NCBI GenBank assembly: GCA_022432975.1
Contig: CM039508.1
Location: 42,224,646 to 42,288,645, forward strand
Source: Begonia masoniana
Taxonomy: Eukaryota; Streptophyta; Magnoliopsida; Cucurbitales; Begoniaceae
Direction: 5' to 3'
Length of the DNA: 64,000 nucleotides
Shown here: positions 12,953-25,700 of the stretch, piece by piece
How the letters are laid out: every line of letters begins with the position of its first letter
How positions within the stretch are numbered: the stretch's first letter is position 1
Made by a program: the position numbers and the translations under genes
Notes under the pieces: generated by a model
Databases searched by the model: none
Seen by the model: only the letters and a program-made list of their open reading frames with translations
Told to the model about the DNA's origin: nothing

Positions 12953-13470
12953 TCAAGCTCTTTCTTCGTTTTCGCTGCATTCTTTCAAAGAATTGGCTAT
13001 GTCTATCACAAATCTGTACTTCACATCCTTCTTTATAAGCCTCTCGAGAGCTTCGTTCGAGTACTGAATCGGAACCACTTCTATATTTGGATAGATTTCG
13101 TGAGCTGCACAGAAGTCGATCATCTCTTGGGTCACTTTTGTACCGCCAGCAATGCTGCCGGAAATTGTTCTCATGCCTGTAAGATTATTGATTCATTTCG
13201 TTAATCAATCGTTTTAGATCACCAACGAAAAATAGCTAAATATCTTCTTTTGTATCAAGAGTGGCTTAAGTACCTATACTGAGGCTTGCAGGGTGGAACT
13301 TGACTTCATTAGGAAAGCCCACAAGGACCATAACACCACCCTTCTTCAACAGAGACAAATACGGATCGAATGGATGATCACCCGATGCTGCATCGACTAT
13401 GAAGTCGAGTGACTTATTCAGCGCCTACATAAAGAATACACAAACTTGATGGTTCAAAGTAGTAAATTAA

Positions 13471-13509
<39 letters not shown>

Positions 13510-14913
13510 AAATGCTAAAAGAAAATATCGACCTTCATCTGTTCTATGTCAGATGAGACAACAAAATTATCGGCTCCAAGAAGGCTCAAAGCTTCGTCTT
13601 TCTTGGACGGGCTAGTGCTCAAAATTGTTACTTTCAAGCCAAAAGCCTTGCCAAATTTGACTGCCAAGTGGCCAAGACCACCGAGGCCAATTACGCCGAG
13701 AGATTTACCAGGTTGGTTCATTTTATGCCACATCATTGGAGCATATACAGTGATTCCAGCACAAAGTAGAGGAGCAGCTGAAGCCAATGGATAATTTTTG
13801 GGAATCTTGAAGCAGTACCTGACATTCAAGGCCTCGCAAATATGATCAAACTATTATACTTTATAGATTCGAATCATCACAAATTGTGCCATTCCAGATT
13901 AAATGTAGCGATGTTGACGCGTCAAGCAGACAAGAACCCGACACCATTTCAAGTAACACAAGATGTTTCCGTAGCGATATAACGATCGATCATAACTCTA
14001 GAATCGAAATTGGAGTATTTTAAGAAATCATTGTAAATAAGTATCATGCAATACTTGCCTCTCGTCGACAATTATATAGTTGGAATATCCTCCTTCGTAA
14101 CTGTACCATCAGCATCAGCACCATTGAAAGTGAAAACAATTCCTTTGCTGCAATAAACTTCGTCCCCTTCATTGCATTGCTCGCATTCTTTGCATGAATT
14201 GACATAAGTACCCACCCCAACATGATCTCCTACTCGGAACCGACGAACGTTCGAACCAACCTCTTTCACGATTCCAGCTATCTCGTGTCTGGAACAAATC
14301 CAATCAAAAAAAATGTTTCTAATTGAGAAAAATCTACGATGGTCGTGACTACCAAAACTAACTCGCGTTAACTCACCCGGGCACAACAGGATACTTGGAA
14401 TCCCCAAGTTCATTCCTGGTACATGCAACGTCGGCATAACAGACTCCACAATGGGTAATTGCTATTGAAACATCATCACACCCCACAGTCCTGAATAAGA
14501 ATTCTAAACTAGTAAATGAATCTTTTAACCACCATACTTTTCGAAGTCAAGACATATTTATGGAGTTCAATGTCAAAAGGTAAATGCCAAGAACAAGCAT
14601 TAGTCCCTCAATTTCTTCAAAAAAAATCGCAGATTAGGACTTGAAATTTGTCAGATGTTCGCATCTCGATTGATCGAGATGCGATTTCAGTACATTTCAT
14701 TAAAATTTTCGACTTCTTCAAGATGAAAATCCGCTCAATTTTTCAACTTCCTAACCAAAACAATGCAAGATTTATAACTGTTTTATCCATGTATACAAAA
14801 GAGAGAGAGGGAAAGAGAGATACCTGCGGCTGAATTTATAAGGAGAAAGTACCCCAGATGGATCTCTAGCAGCCCAACCGAGACAATCCCCGTCTCTAGC
14901 TTCAGAAACCATC
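12953..14913 (-). pseudogene. CAD1-like cinnamyl alcohol dehydrogenase with two 1-nt indels
   Basis: CAD-family enzymes are Zn- and NADP(H)-dependent medium-chain dehydrogenases; the CAD1 class is of uncertain role in lignin formation. Six exons are clear: 14913-14824, 14490-14377, 14288-14059, 13818-13533, 13424-13274 and 13176-12953. Visible features are catalytic-zinc Cys in THCGVCYAD, His in [12 protein letters not shown], four structural-zinc Cys in [15 protein letters not shown], and the Rossmann loop [16 protein letters not shown]. Corrected length is 364 residues, normal for the family. Two lesions break the frame: a surplus base at 14880-14881, between the start codons and GWAARDPSG, and a missing G at about 14092-14094 just after DGTVTK, which gives a stop soon after. 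Intron 3 begins AG/GCAAGT, a GC donor. A (GA)n tract lies in intron 4. It is a pseudogene or carries assembly errors; splice sites and active-site residues are otherwise intact. Confidence 0.85.
13472..13508. repeat. (GA)n microsatellite in CAD1-like intron 4
   Basis: An uninterrupted GA dinucleotide run of roughly 18 units lies close to the acceptor side of the intron between the fifth and fourth exons. Confidence 0.9.
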
Positions 14914-15199
14914 GTAACCTAAATTCAACCAGTCAGCAGAAATAATCTCAAAATTCTGCTCAAAAAGTGATGCAGAAATTCGAAAGCGTAAGAGGCATCA
15001 ATAACACTGATTACAGAATTTCACGACACAAATATGCAGAAGAAAATGGCGCGAGAGAGTTACATCAAACCCAGGTAGACTCACTCCGTAATTTCAAAAC
15101 GAAAAACATTCAGAAAAAAAAAAAGAATATTGAAATAAAAGAAAAGAACGAAATCAACTTCCGTTCTGCCATAGAAATGTTATCAAAACAACAAAAGCT
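14914..15199. other. 5' leader side of the CAD1-like gene
   Basis: This AT-rich interval between the CAD1-like start codon and the tandem duplication would contain its leader or a 5'-leader intron. No conserved coding sequence and no certain core promoter were seen. Confidence 0.35.
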
Positions 15200-15707
15200 T
15201 ATTTAAGAACTTAACTGGTTTTGGATCGTCGAAGAGAAGACAAAAAACCAGACGAATGAGGATGGGTGGTTAACGAAGCGACGATTCTGGTTCTTATAAG
15301 CTCTCCTCTGAGCAGCTCCATCGATCTCACAGTGTAGGCAGTGACGTCCACGCCTTTTCTCTGCAGAAAAGTCTTCAGCCTTCAGGATGACCATTCGACA
15401 TCTACCATCCTATCTTATTACATTAATGACATCCACTGTCAGTTGACACAGTCTATTTAAGAACTTAACTGGTTTTGGATCGTCGAAGAGAAGACAAAAA
15501 ACCAGACGAATGAGGATGGGTGGTTAACGAAGCGACGATTCTGGTTCTTATAAGCTCTCCTCTGAGCAGCTCCATCGATCTCACAGTGTAGGCAGTGACG
15601 TCCACGCCTTTTCTCTGCAGAAAAGTCTTCAGCCTTCAGGATGACCATTCGACATCTACCATCCTATCTTATTACATTAATGACATCCACTGTCAGTTGA
15701 CACAGTC
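15200..15707. repeat. Two identical 254-bp tandem copies upstream of CAD1-like gene
   Basis: The segment 15200-15453 is repeated head to tail at 15454-15707 with no difference seen by eye; even the shadow open frame in it is identical in both copies. Read toward the CAD1-like gene (minus strand) each copy holds a GCTTATAAG stretch that could serve as a TATA-like signal, so the core promoter or leader of CAD1-like may be doubled. The identity implies a recent event or an assembly artefact. Confidence 0.9.
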
Positions 15708-15829
15708 TACTCTTGTTGACTCTGTCTTGTATACTTACACACGTGTCTCTTAATTTTCAAATTAAATTATTTTTGTTAACAAAATTTCTATTCAGTTGCA
15801 TGATTTTTTAGATGGAATACATCATTTTA

Positions 15830-16020
15830 AATAATTTATTTATAAAATAAATATAAAAAATTACAATAAATCGTATAAATATTAAAAAATTACAAATTTT
15901 TTTCAAATTATCTTAATGATATGTTGAACTTGTGGTGAAAATTTTAAACAAATTAGATATCGTTTGATATGTTTTTTTACGTTATAAATTAAATTTTTCA
16001 AAATTTAATTTATAAAATGA
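15830..16020. mobile_element. Single-arm relative of the 3.1-kb inverted-repeat element
   Basis: The order of motifs here (ACAATAAATCGTATAAA, AAATTATCTTAATGAT, GATATCGTTTGATAT, TTTAATTTATAAAATGAAGAA) parallels one arm of the hairpin element at 3130-3980, with many substitutions. No inverted partner follows, so it is a half element or a decayed fragment. It lies between the divergent CAD1-like and HEATR6-like genes. Confidence 0.55.
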
Positions 16021-16183
16021 AGAACAAAGAGTTGTTCTCCATGACCGGCCTCGTTCTCAAAGACCGGAGGACGGTTAGTCTGCCATGGGCTATTTTGTTA
16101 AGAAAAATATATTTAAGAACAATTTTATTAACGAAAATACTTTAAATTTTAGTTTGTTAATCTCTTCATATTTTCATTCTCAG

Positions 16184-16392
16184 TAGGGGTAGGCAGAACC
16201 GGCCCAAAACTGACGGACAGGACTGGACCCCGGTTCCGAGCCGGTTCTTGGGCGGTTCCAAGAGGGGTGGGAATCAGTTCTGGTTCTAAAATTTTTACTG
16301 TTCGGGCCAATAATGCAGAATCGATTCTGGTTCCAACGGTCCGGTCTGGTTCCAGTCCAGAATCGGCCCTGACCGGACCGTGCCCAACCCTA
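16184..16392. mobile_element. Short hAT-like MITE upstream of HEATR6-like gene
   Basis: A 209-bp GC-rich element has inverted ends TAGGGGTAGGCAGAACCGG (left) and TAGGGTTGGGCACGG (right, other strand). Flanking octamers are ATTCTCAG (16176-16183) and ATTTTCAG (16393-16400), identical at 7 of 8 positions, as expected for a hAT target duplication. The interior again carries CCGGTTC-type motifs. It lies about 0.3 kb upstream of the HEATR6-like start codon. Confidence 0.8.
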
Positions 16393-16707
16393 ATTTTCAG
16401 TGTAAATTTAAATATTATCCACCTTTGAACAAATATAAACCGGACTTCACCTGTCCAGGTCGACAGGCTAGCCGGGCAGAACTCTGATAATGAGCTCTCA
16501 AGCCGGGCCCGGTCGACCGAATAGTTTACCCGTTCAGTCCCGTTCAACCAAGCTCCCGTCGAACCTCCCAATAATTATATTTGACTATTTGTTTCGACCA
16601 GTGACGTTGGTTTCTCCCCTCTCGACTCGTAGCCAACTGCGCTGCGCTGCACAGCCTAGCAGAAGTGGGCTTTCGCTCTGCCGTGAGTCGATCGGAGAGC
16701 CGAGAGG

Positions 16708-19700
16708 ATGTCCATGGCGTCATCATCCTTAAGGGGGTCAGTGAGGTCGTGGAGGGCAGCTTTTCTTACTCTGAGAGACGAATCTCTCACTTCTTCATCG
16801 TCTTCGTCGATTCCTGGCCTCCTCAACTCTGTCATATTTTCACATTCCCCCCTCTTGATTTCTGTAGCTTCGGAGCTTCCTCCTCACGAGGTACTTTTCT
16901 CGATTAGCAAACATAGTGCTGGTTTCGTTTGCTGATTTCACATTTCCTCTGTTTATCTGCGGGATCAGGTTTCTTCCGATTTGTTGTTTCTATTGGAATT
17001 GGTCGTTGGCACTTCTCAAAGTTATCCAGATTATGTAGCTACCTTTACGCAAATATCAAAATTGGTAAATTTCTTATTCTCTGTTTTCGTTTAATATCAC
17101 AACTTTCTTTTTCTAGATGTAGTTGCCTCATAATTTTCTCCTATTATAATTATTCATTTTTTTCCTCATAGATTCATGAAATTTCCCGTAAGATGTCTCT
17201 TGAGTTCGGTTCTTCTTCTTGGCCTGTGTTTCTTGACTGCTACGGTAATATACTTCATTTACTTCTCCAAGAAGATTATATTTTGGAAAATGTTGCTCCC
17301 TTCAGATGTATTTGGGAATCGTTGAATACTGTAAGGTTAGTACTTAATTCATTGCACTGCACTATCTACTCTGTTGGTCGTTTTGGTGTTACGGTAGTAT
17401 CTCTTTGAAAACTGTGTTGGCATTCTATGTTATATTTAAGAGGCGTCATACCATTGTTATATTATATTATTTGAAATGAGGATGGTGCAGATTATTTATA
17501 TTTTGTCCTATTTCTCCCTTATCTTTCATCTCGAATCTATGACTTTGAAAATCTTATGTTTATTTTTTTTCCTCTTTATGACTGTACTTTCTGTTGAATT
17601 TATGACTGTACTTTCTGTTGAATTCTATTATGCACTATCGATTTCCTTCTTTCAATTATCTTTGTCGTTTACTTTGAGCAGACATATTATTATTTCTAAT
17701 CACGGTGGGAAAAGTCAGCCACAAGATTTTCTTCTGGTGAAGTTTTTTCTGGGAGTCATTACGGACATTCATTCTGCATTAGTTGTCTTTCTCAATTCCT
17801 CAGTTCGTGGTAATTGTGTTGTTGAAATTGGAAAGAGGCTTTCTGAATGTAGCACTCTATGGGAAGCTCAGATTGATGCATTTACTATGGTCAGCGAAAT
17901 TATTTTAAGAGTTGGCTCATCCTTTCCTGCTGATCTCTGGAGATCAGTGATTGAGGTAGTTATACTTTGTGGGCCTTTTGATAATTTCCTTAATATACAT
18001 TTGAGATAATTATTCTATTGTAGTCTTTATCAGGTTGTTAGAAAAGTGATGGATATCTTGGCATCCAAGAGCCTTATTGTGGAAGATAATGTTATGCCCA
18101 GGTATTTCCTTGACATTTCCCCTTCCCTGACCCCTCCCCTTGATGTAGAGAAAACTAGCAAATTCATAATTTATCATGGGGTCCTGTTTAGATCATTATT
18201 TATCATTTTTGGCTCCGCAGGTTTTATGTATCTCTTCTGCATTGTCTCCATTTGGTTTTGGCTGAAGTTAAATATTCACTATCTGACCATGTAAGACAAC
18301 ACAAATTTATCTGAAGATCTGATTTAATTGCATTACAAATATTTGGTTCTCATGATTTTGCTGTTGTTTTCAGGTATCTGCTTTCACAGCAACTTTACGA
18401 ATGTTTCTTACCTATGGTCTTAGTTGTAAAATCCAAACTACTAGCCATGATGATCGTTGTGAACCGAAGCTTAGTTTATCTACTCCAAAGCCAAGTTTTG
18501 AAGTACCAAAAAAGATAAGTCATAGCCCCTATAGGCCTCCGCACTTACGTAAAAGGGAAAATTCTAACATGAAGATGGGAAATGATCGAAATGGGCGAAC
18601 TCCTACAGATCAAGGGTCTTCTACTGTTGATTTTACATCTTCCGATTCTGATTACAGTGACAATGAGATGCATGTTAAAGATGGTGACAGCGCGCAGAGT
18701 GCAAAAGTTCGAGTAGCTGCTATTGTTTGCTTACAGGTATTCATTGAAATCCCACTAACCATTTTACTAGGTTTGCATTCATTTGGTAAAGGTTACTAGT
18801 TTGCATTCATTTGGTAAAGGTATGCAACATGGATTTTTTTTTGGAAAAATAGCGGAAATTTATTATTTTAAAGAAGGAATCCAGAAAGGAAGATAACAAC
18901 TCAAAGCATTTCTGTGTAAACAGTATTTATGGAAAATTATTTAATGTTTTTTTTTAAAGAAAAGGCATAGCTCACTACATGGAAGCAGACTTCTTGTTTA
19001 TGATTTTTTTGAAGTGTCATCTACGTTCCAAAATTTTGTTTCTTAATGTTGAATAATGACCTTTAGCGTGACTTGAAACTAGGACATGAATCTCCTTAAT
19101 CATTTCTGTATTATTTTTTAAATATAATATTCTATAGAGTTATTGAGGTGTTTTTTATTTTAGATTGTTGTTTTTTTGTTAAATTTAGATGCTTAATTAG
19201 CCTCTTTGCAAGTTTTAACGATGTGAAATTTTGGTTTAACTTTGATGGGAAGGATCTTTGTCAAGCTGATCCAAGGACATTTACTACTCAGTGGACAATG
19301 CTGTTGCCAACTAGGGATGTGCTATTGCCTAGGTGATGCATCTCATTTCCTTCTGAACTTTTTTGACTGACTTATTGACTGGTCAGGTATCTTATTTCTT
19401 CTGCCCTCATCCTTTTCTTGCCTCATATCATGCACGATGTCATTAACAATTTTCAGGAAGGTCGAAGCAACTTTAATGACATGCTTACTATTTGATCCTT
19501 CATTCAAGGTATTTGACGTGCAATACTAAACAACCTGGTTATAATGGAGTGTGAAAAGATTAGGTGTCTGAATTTATTTACTATATAAATATATAAGGCA
19601 AGTGTTTAGTTTTCACAATACTAACGGAAATGGTATCGCAATAATTAATTTCCTAAGGTACTGCACTGATGTATGATTTAACCATTTACTGTTTTATATA

Positions 19701-22700
19701 CTTTTACTCCTTTGCATGTTGTTCTATAAGCGCAGTAATTTTCTTTTGTGGTCCTAATATTCTGTGTAAAGTTCACGTGAGCATGCTAAATTGCTGGAGG
19801 GAATCTTTTTGTAATTAACTTCTGCTGGTCAGGGGTATAGAAAGCTCACACCAGAAGAGCTAGAGTTTCTAAGCTGTATTTTGATAGCGTTTTGAGATAC
19901 ATATTTTTGTATTCTTCCTTTTTGAAGAACTCCATCTTAAGCCTTCATAAATGCTTGATTTGACGTGTTCAGGTGAAGATTGCTTCTGCCTCAACTCTTG
20001 CTATTATGTTGGATGGAGTTACTTCAGTCCTTCAGATAGCAGAATACAAGGAGCCATCTAAATGCACATCCTTTACAGCACTCTCAATTTCCCTTGGACA
20101 AATACTAATGCAACTTCATTTGGGTACTTGATGCACTATTAAAGGGTTACTCTCTTGTGGTTCTTCATTTTATAAGAAAAAATTAGATTTTGAAGGATCT
20201 GTGACTTAAATTACTTATATTGAATGCAAGAAACACTGATATAAGAAGATGTTTCTTAACATAAAGAGTGTCATAGCTAGACAAGCTTTTGCATATCTTT
20301 TATAAAAATACAAGCTTTTGCTAGAAGAATTTTTTGATATCCTTTAGTTATTGCCCCATCTGACAAGAAGGTTTTTTTGATAAGAAAACTTTGTATTACA
20401 AACAAAAAGTTATAGGAACCTGGGGAAGGAGAACTCCATCTGAACAATATGACAAACAATTGCTTTCTAATTAGAAAGAACAATGTTAAAAGGATAACTT
20501 TTAAAATATTTAGAGTTATAAACTCATTTAACTATAAAAAAGTTAATCTTATCGCATAAATTATTATTTAGATGCTTATCCACAAAAATAATCTCATTTT
20601 AATGAAGCCAAGTAGTTCAAAAGATAACTAGAATTCTTAGTTTTTAAATTAGTTTCATTGTCTTTTTGTTTCTTTCCCCAGCAATAAAGATATTATTGAT
20701 GAAGCTTCCAATATCAGAATAAACTGACAAGAAGGTTTTGATAAGGTCGTTGTATGTAAATCTTTTCGTAGTAAGCAACTGGTTATAAATGGAATGTAAG
20801 CTTTATTTTTCTTTATGTGGATCTCTATACTTGCAATGAGTTGTAGAAATGGCTCACTGGAAAGCTTGAGAAATGGGAACACTTTCTTGCTATATTTTTT
20901 TTTGAATAATAGTTTTTTGATGGAGTTCAACGCAATATTTTCTTCCATTTTTTGTGATTAAGACATTACCTGGTCCAATGTTCCGTGGTTTCGTCTTTAT
21001 TGCGATTCACTACTGTTGTGCTTAGGTTTCATATTTTCCTTCGGGTCATTTTGCTTAGGTATTTTGCACTCAATCAAGTGTGAAACACATGGGAGATTGC
21101 TAACAAGCTTGTTTAAGATTCTCGTGCTTCTGATATCTTCTACTCCGTAAGTCCTTCTAGAGCTATCATCATTGTCAAATTTCCTTGTTTTATTCAAGCT
21201 GATGACTTTCTCTCCTGGGGCTTGCAAAAAACTCTGATGCCCGTTTCAGTGTGTTTATGTTTTGGTTGTGATCTCAATTGAGAATATGTTGATCTTTAGT
21301 TTACATTCAACATCCACCTACAGGTACTCAAGGATGCCTGGAGATTTACTACCTACAGTTGTTAAAACTCTACAAGCAAGACTCGTTGAAGGCTTTCCAT
21401 GGAAAAGTGATCAGACTGCCCTTCTGGTTACTCCTACCAACTACATGTCCATCATTCCCTTTTCTTCATAAGTTAGTGCATAGTAATTAGTTTTCTTTCT
21501 TAACAGGCCGCTGCTATTAGTTGTTTGACTGTTGCTTTTTCTACCTCACCTTCCTCACCTCAAGTAAGAGAAGTACTCCTTGAAGAAATTTCTACAGGTT
21601 AGTTTAGATGACACTCGAATGTATACAGTTATATTATTTTTTTAAAAATTGACGATCTAGGTTAGGCCATTACATTGAACTACCATACTATTACTTACAA
21701 AGTAGTATCTAGGTTACAAAAGATTATAAGTCAAATATAACATGTTAATTCTCTTCCTCACTTATTGCAAGTTATTTTCACTTCAAGTTTCTCAACAATC
21801 TTATAAAGTCCCTTTTATTTGAATAATTACATTTTCTAAATGTTGCAACGTGTTGAATCAATTCTACTTTGATTAGTTACTTTCACAGTTGAGGTTAACT
21901 CTTTTTAGAAGAATGCTGAATTATTGTAGATCTCATTGTTCTGCCACTAAAAGTTGGTGTTTGACAATTTTATGACTGAAACACTATTTAGAATATACGT
22001 TCAAGTTTCTGTAATATTTCTTAAACTAATTTAAGCTGGCATTTGTAATATTTAGGTCTCAATGTGGATGACAGATCCGCAGTTCTTCCCACCTTACTTC
22101 ATTTTTCGGAAGAGTCAACTAACTCGTCAATATGCTTTGAGGCACTCCAGGTATTGTTTGAAGAATCAAGAGATCTTAGAACTATTGTTGATTGTCATTG
22201 ATGCACTTGATTAGTTCCATTTGATTCATGTAAGAGTTGGATAGTGAGTTTGGTGAGGATGAAGTTTGGTACGTGATTGAGGAGACGAATGGAAATAAGG
22301 CTTTAGGTCTAGATGGTTTTGATTTTTTATAAGCATTGCCAGAGTTTCGTGAAAGTTGAACTTTTATGGGCATGCTCAAGGCTTTTCACCATCTTGATGT
22401 TTGGGAAAGAGTCTGATGTGAGCAGCCTCCCCCTTCATTTTGATCTGTGTTTTGAGGGAGATTTTTGGTAAGCATCCAGTACATTTGTAAATGTGAAGGT
22501 CTAAAGTGAAGTGATTTTGTCACAGTGGCAGGTGATTAGATGATTGTCAAGCATATTGATTAGAAGCGAAGGGAGAAATAGGAGGAAAGGAGAAAGAGAA
22601 AAGTTAGGGAAATTTTCATTATAAACTTGTTTAGAAGTTAAATTCTTGGGGGGAGCTTGGCACTCGATAATGCTTTGTGAATTTGTAACTCGACTCTTAA

Positions 22701-25700
22701 AGCATATCCATATTCTTGAATAATTTTTGACGTGAAACAAATTTTATAAAAAATAGTGTGGAATGTACGTGAGAAAAGGAGAATAGGGAATTCTCTCTGT
22801 TAGGATTAGACGCCCTAATCCACCTGTAACGAACGATTACAGAAAACCGAAAAAGAAAAATTCGAGAAAATAATGCACACCGAATTTACGTGGAAATCCT
22901 AGAAAGGGAAAAAACCACGGGCAGAAGAGAGAATCACTAATATCAATTCGGTACAACGAGTTTTGCGACTCAAGCATCAATATATAGGGAAAACATAAAA
23001 CCCTAATATTGATAATGGGCCCAACCCGGCCCACTAGAATTCGGGTCACACCAAATTGTAACAAACTCCACCTTGACACGAATTCCATAAGAGAGATCCA
23101 ACGGGCTACTCGGCCCAATCCAAAGCGAATCCAGAACACTGAACTCTGACAATCTCCACCTTCAACGAAATTCCGGTGCAAGGAAACAAATCTGCAAAAC
23201 TTCATTAAAAAAGCTCTTCTACCACAAAGGCCCCAGATGGGCTAACTTAGCATCCGATACCGTTCAAGTTTAAGCCCCGCTTAAACTTGAGAGACTTACT
23301 TGAGAAGAAATCACATCTCCTCCTCCATGGTATCACTGAACTATCAGAGTTGCTGCAACGAACTCCATGTGAACATGTCGAAGATTCCACATAGGAATCA
23401 TTACCCTCGAACACATTTAATGCATAACTCACAGTTTCATCATATCGTCTCGAAGTTTTAACCTTCCGCATTGTTCTGCCTTTGACGATATCACTCTGAT
23501 GTGAAACTGAACCTGATGACTGAACATCTGTAATAGGCTGACTCACCGGCTCTGATGTACCCTCAGATCCCAACCTAAACTTCACCCGAGAACCTGACTT
23601 TTTCCGAGTCTTCTCAACCTTTCTCTTGGAAGGTGAATTCACAAATTTTGCAGCCTTATTACCCATCATATTTACTGTGGAACCCGCGATCTTTGCATGC
23701 ATCACATATAATAAGGAGTATTTTTCTCCTCTCGCCACAATCAATGAACCTCTGGTAAGCTTCCATTTTCCATCACGAAAGGTGTTGCCAAAACCTTCGT
23801 CGTCGAGCTTCCCAGTCGAGACCAAATTCTTGCGGAGATCCGAGATATGCTTCACACCTCTCAAAACCAAGGTGCTGCCAATGTTGGTCTCCAAACGTAC
23901 ATCTCCCATACCAATGGCTTTTGCAATGCCACCATTTTCCATCCTCACACTTCCAAAGTCACCCGAAGTGTAGGATGTAAAGAAATCTCTCCGCGAAGTG
24001 GTATGTATTGAAGCGCCACTATCGATCACCCAACTCGTATCTTGGCAATCAGAATTTACAACATCCTCGTTGTACACACTAAAGGACTCCTCGGTGGCTG
24101 TGTCTGCCTCCTCATCTGTGTCACCCTCTTCGAATATCTTTTCCTTTCCTTTGGCATTCAGATTCTCCCGAAGAAACTTGTGACAAAATCTCTTTATATG
24201 TCCTTTCTTGCCACGATGATAACACTCAAAGTTGGCGTGTTTTCCAGACTTCTTCTGACTTCGATTTCTATTGCCCGGACTTTTGCTTTGACTCTTGCCC
24301 CTATTTTCAACATTTAGAGCTGAACCATTCGATGTTTTACCAGAATCAATCTTACGAACCTCCTCGGCAAGAATACGATCCCTCACATCGGTGAATACCA
24401 GATTAGCACTTCCAACTGAGTTACTAACTGCAGCTCTCATAGGCTCCCAACTATTCGGTAGAGACGCCAACAAAATTAGGACACGAACCTCATCCTCAAA
24501 ATCAATTTCCACCGATAGCAATTGATTCACAATAGTATTAAACTCATTCAGATGTGCTGCGACAGAAGTTCCATCAATCATCTTCAGATTGAACAATTTC
24601 TTCATCAGAAATACCTTATTATTCGCAGAGGGTTTCTCGTACATATCAGACAGAGTCTTCATCAAACTCGCGGTGGTCTTCTCCTTCGTCACGTTGTGAG
24701 CAACGCTTTTGGCTAGCGTCAATCGGACGACTCCCAAAACCTGTTTATCAAGGAGATTCCATTCACCGTCTTCCATCTTCTCTGGCTTCGCACTCAGAGG
24801 AAGATGAAAATCTTTCCCATACAAGTAATCTTCGATTTGCATTCTCCAGAATGCGAAATCTGTCCCATCGAATTTTTCAATACTAGGTCCTGTGCTATCC
24901 TCACCTGCCATCGTTATAAAAAACAATGCCCAAAAACTGATATTTCCTGATCAATTATTCGACCCCAATAATTAATCTCAAATATTCAGAATAAATTCCC
25001 AAAATATTCTGAACCAACAGAAAAAATCGCCCAACAAACAGATACTTTCCCGATTAATTATTCAACCCAATAATCAATCCAAGTATGCTAAAAAACCATA
25101 TAATTTTATTTCCAAAAATATCTCAGCCTCAATAATTCAGAATACCAAAAAAATATTATCTGATATTCCACAGACAAACCAATGAAGCAAAATCCAGAGA
25201 TTTCCAAATATTGAAATTCAACCAATTTCCAACTTTAATCTCTCCACTTTGATTTTCTTCACTGTTCAACAAGAAGATTTCTGCACAGCAATAACAAAGA
25301 AAAAACACACCTTTCTTTTCTGTGTTTTCCTTCACACGGCCCAAGGCAAATTCAAAAATCCAAAATCTTCTTCTTCTCCAATCTCCAATGCAGCACCTTT
25401 TCTTTTTTTTTTTTTTTCTTCTCTGTGGAAGAATGCTTCCTCCTTCACACAGTTCACAACCACTCAAAGCAGAAAAACAATTCTGCTTCGTTTCTTCTTC
25501 ACGCAGATCAAAGCAAACACAAAAAGAAAATTCTTCTTCTCTCTATCAACCGAAGACAAAACTCCTCTTCTCTCTGTCGAACGGCGATGTGCGACGGTGC
25601 AAGTGGGCTGTCGAGATCGAGCGTGTCACGGGGCTCTGCGTACGATGGTTCTGCGTGCGGCGGCTGGCGACTCGTCGGACAGCGAACGAGTCGTGGTGGT

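Noticed and set aside
15203..15648. Two identical 63-codon minus-strand frames with Cys and His residues
   Set aside because: The identity is due to the 254-bp tandem duplication; the frame has no family match and lies where the CAD1-like promoter or leader should be.
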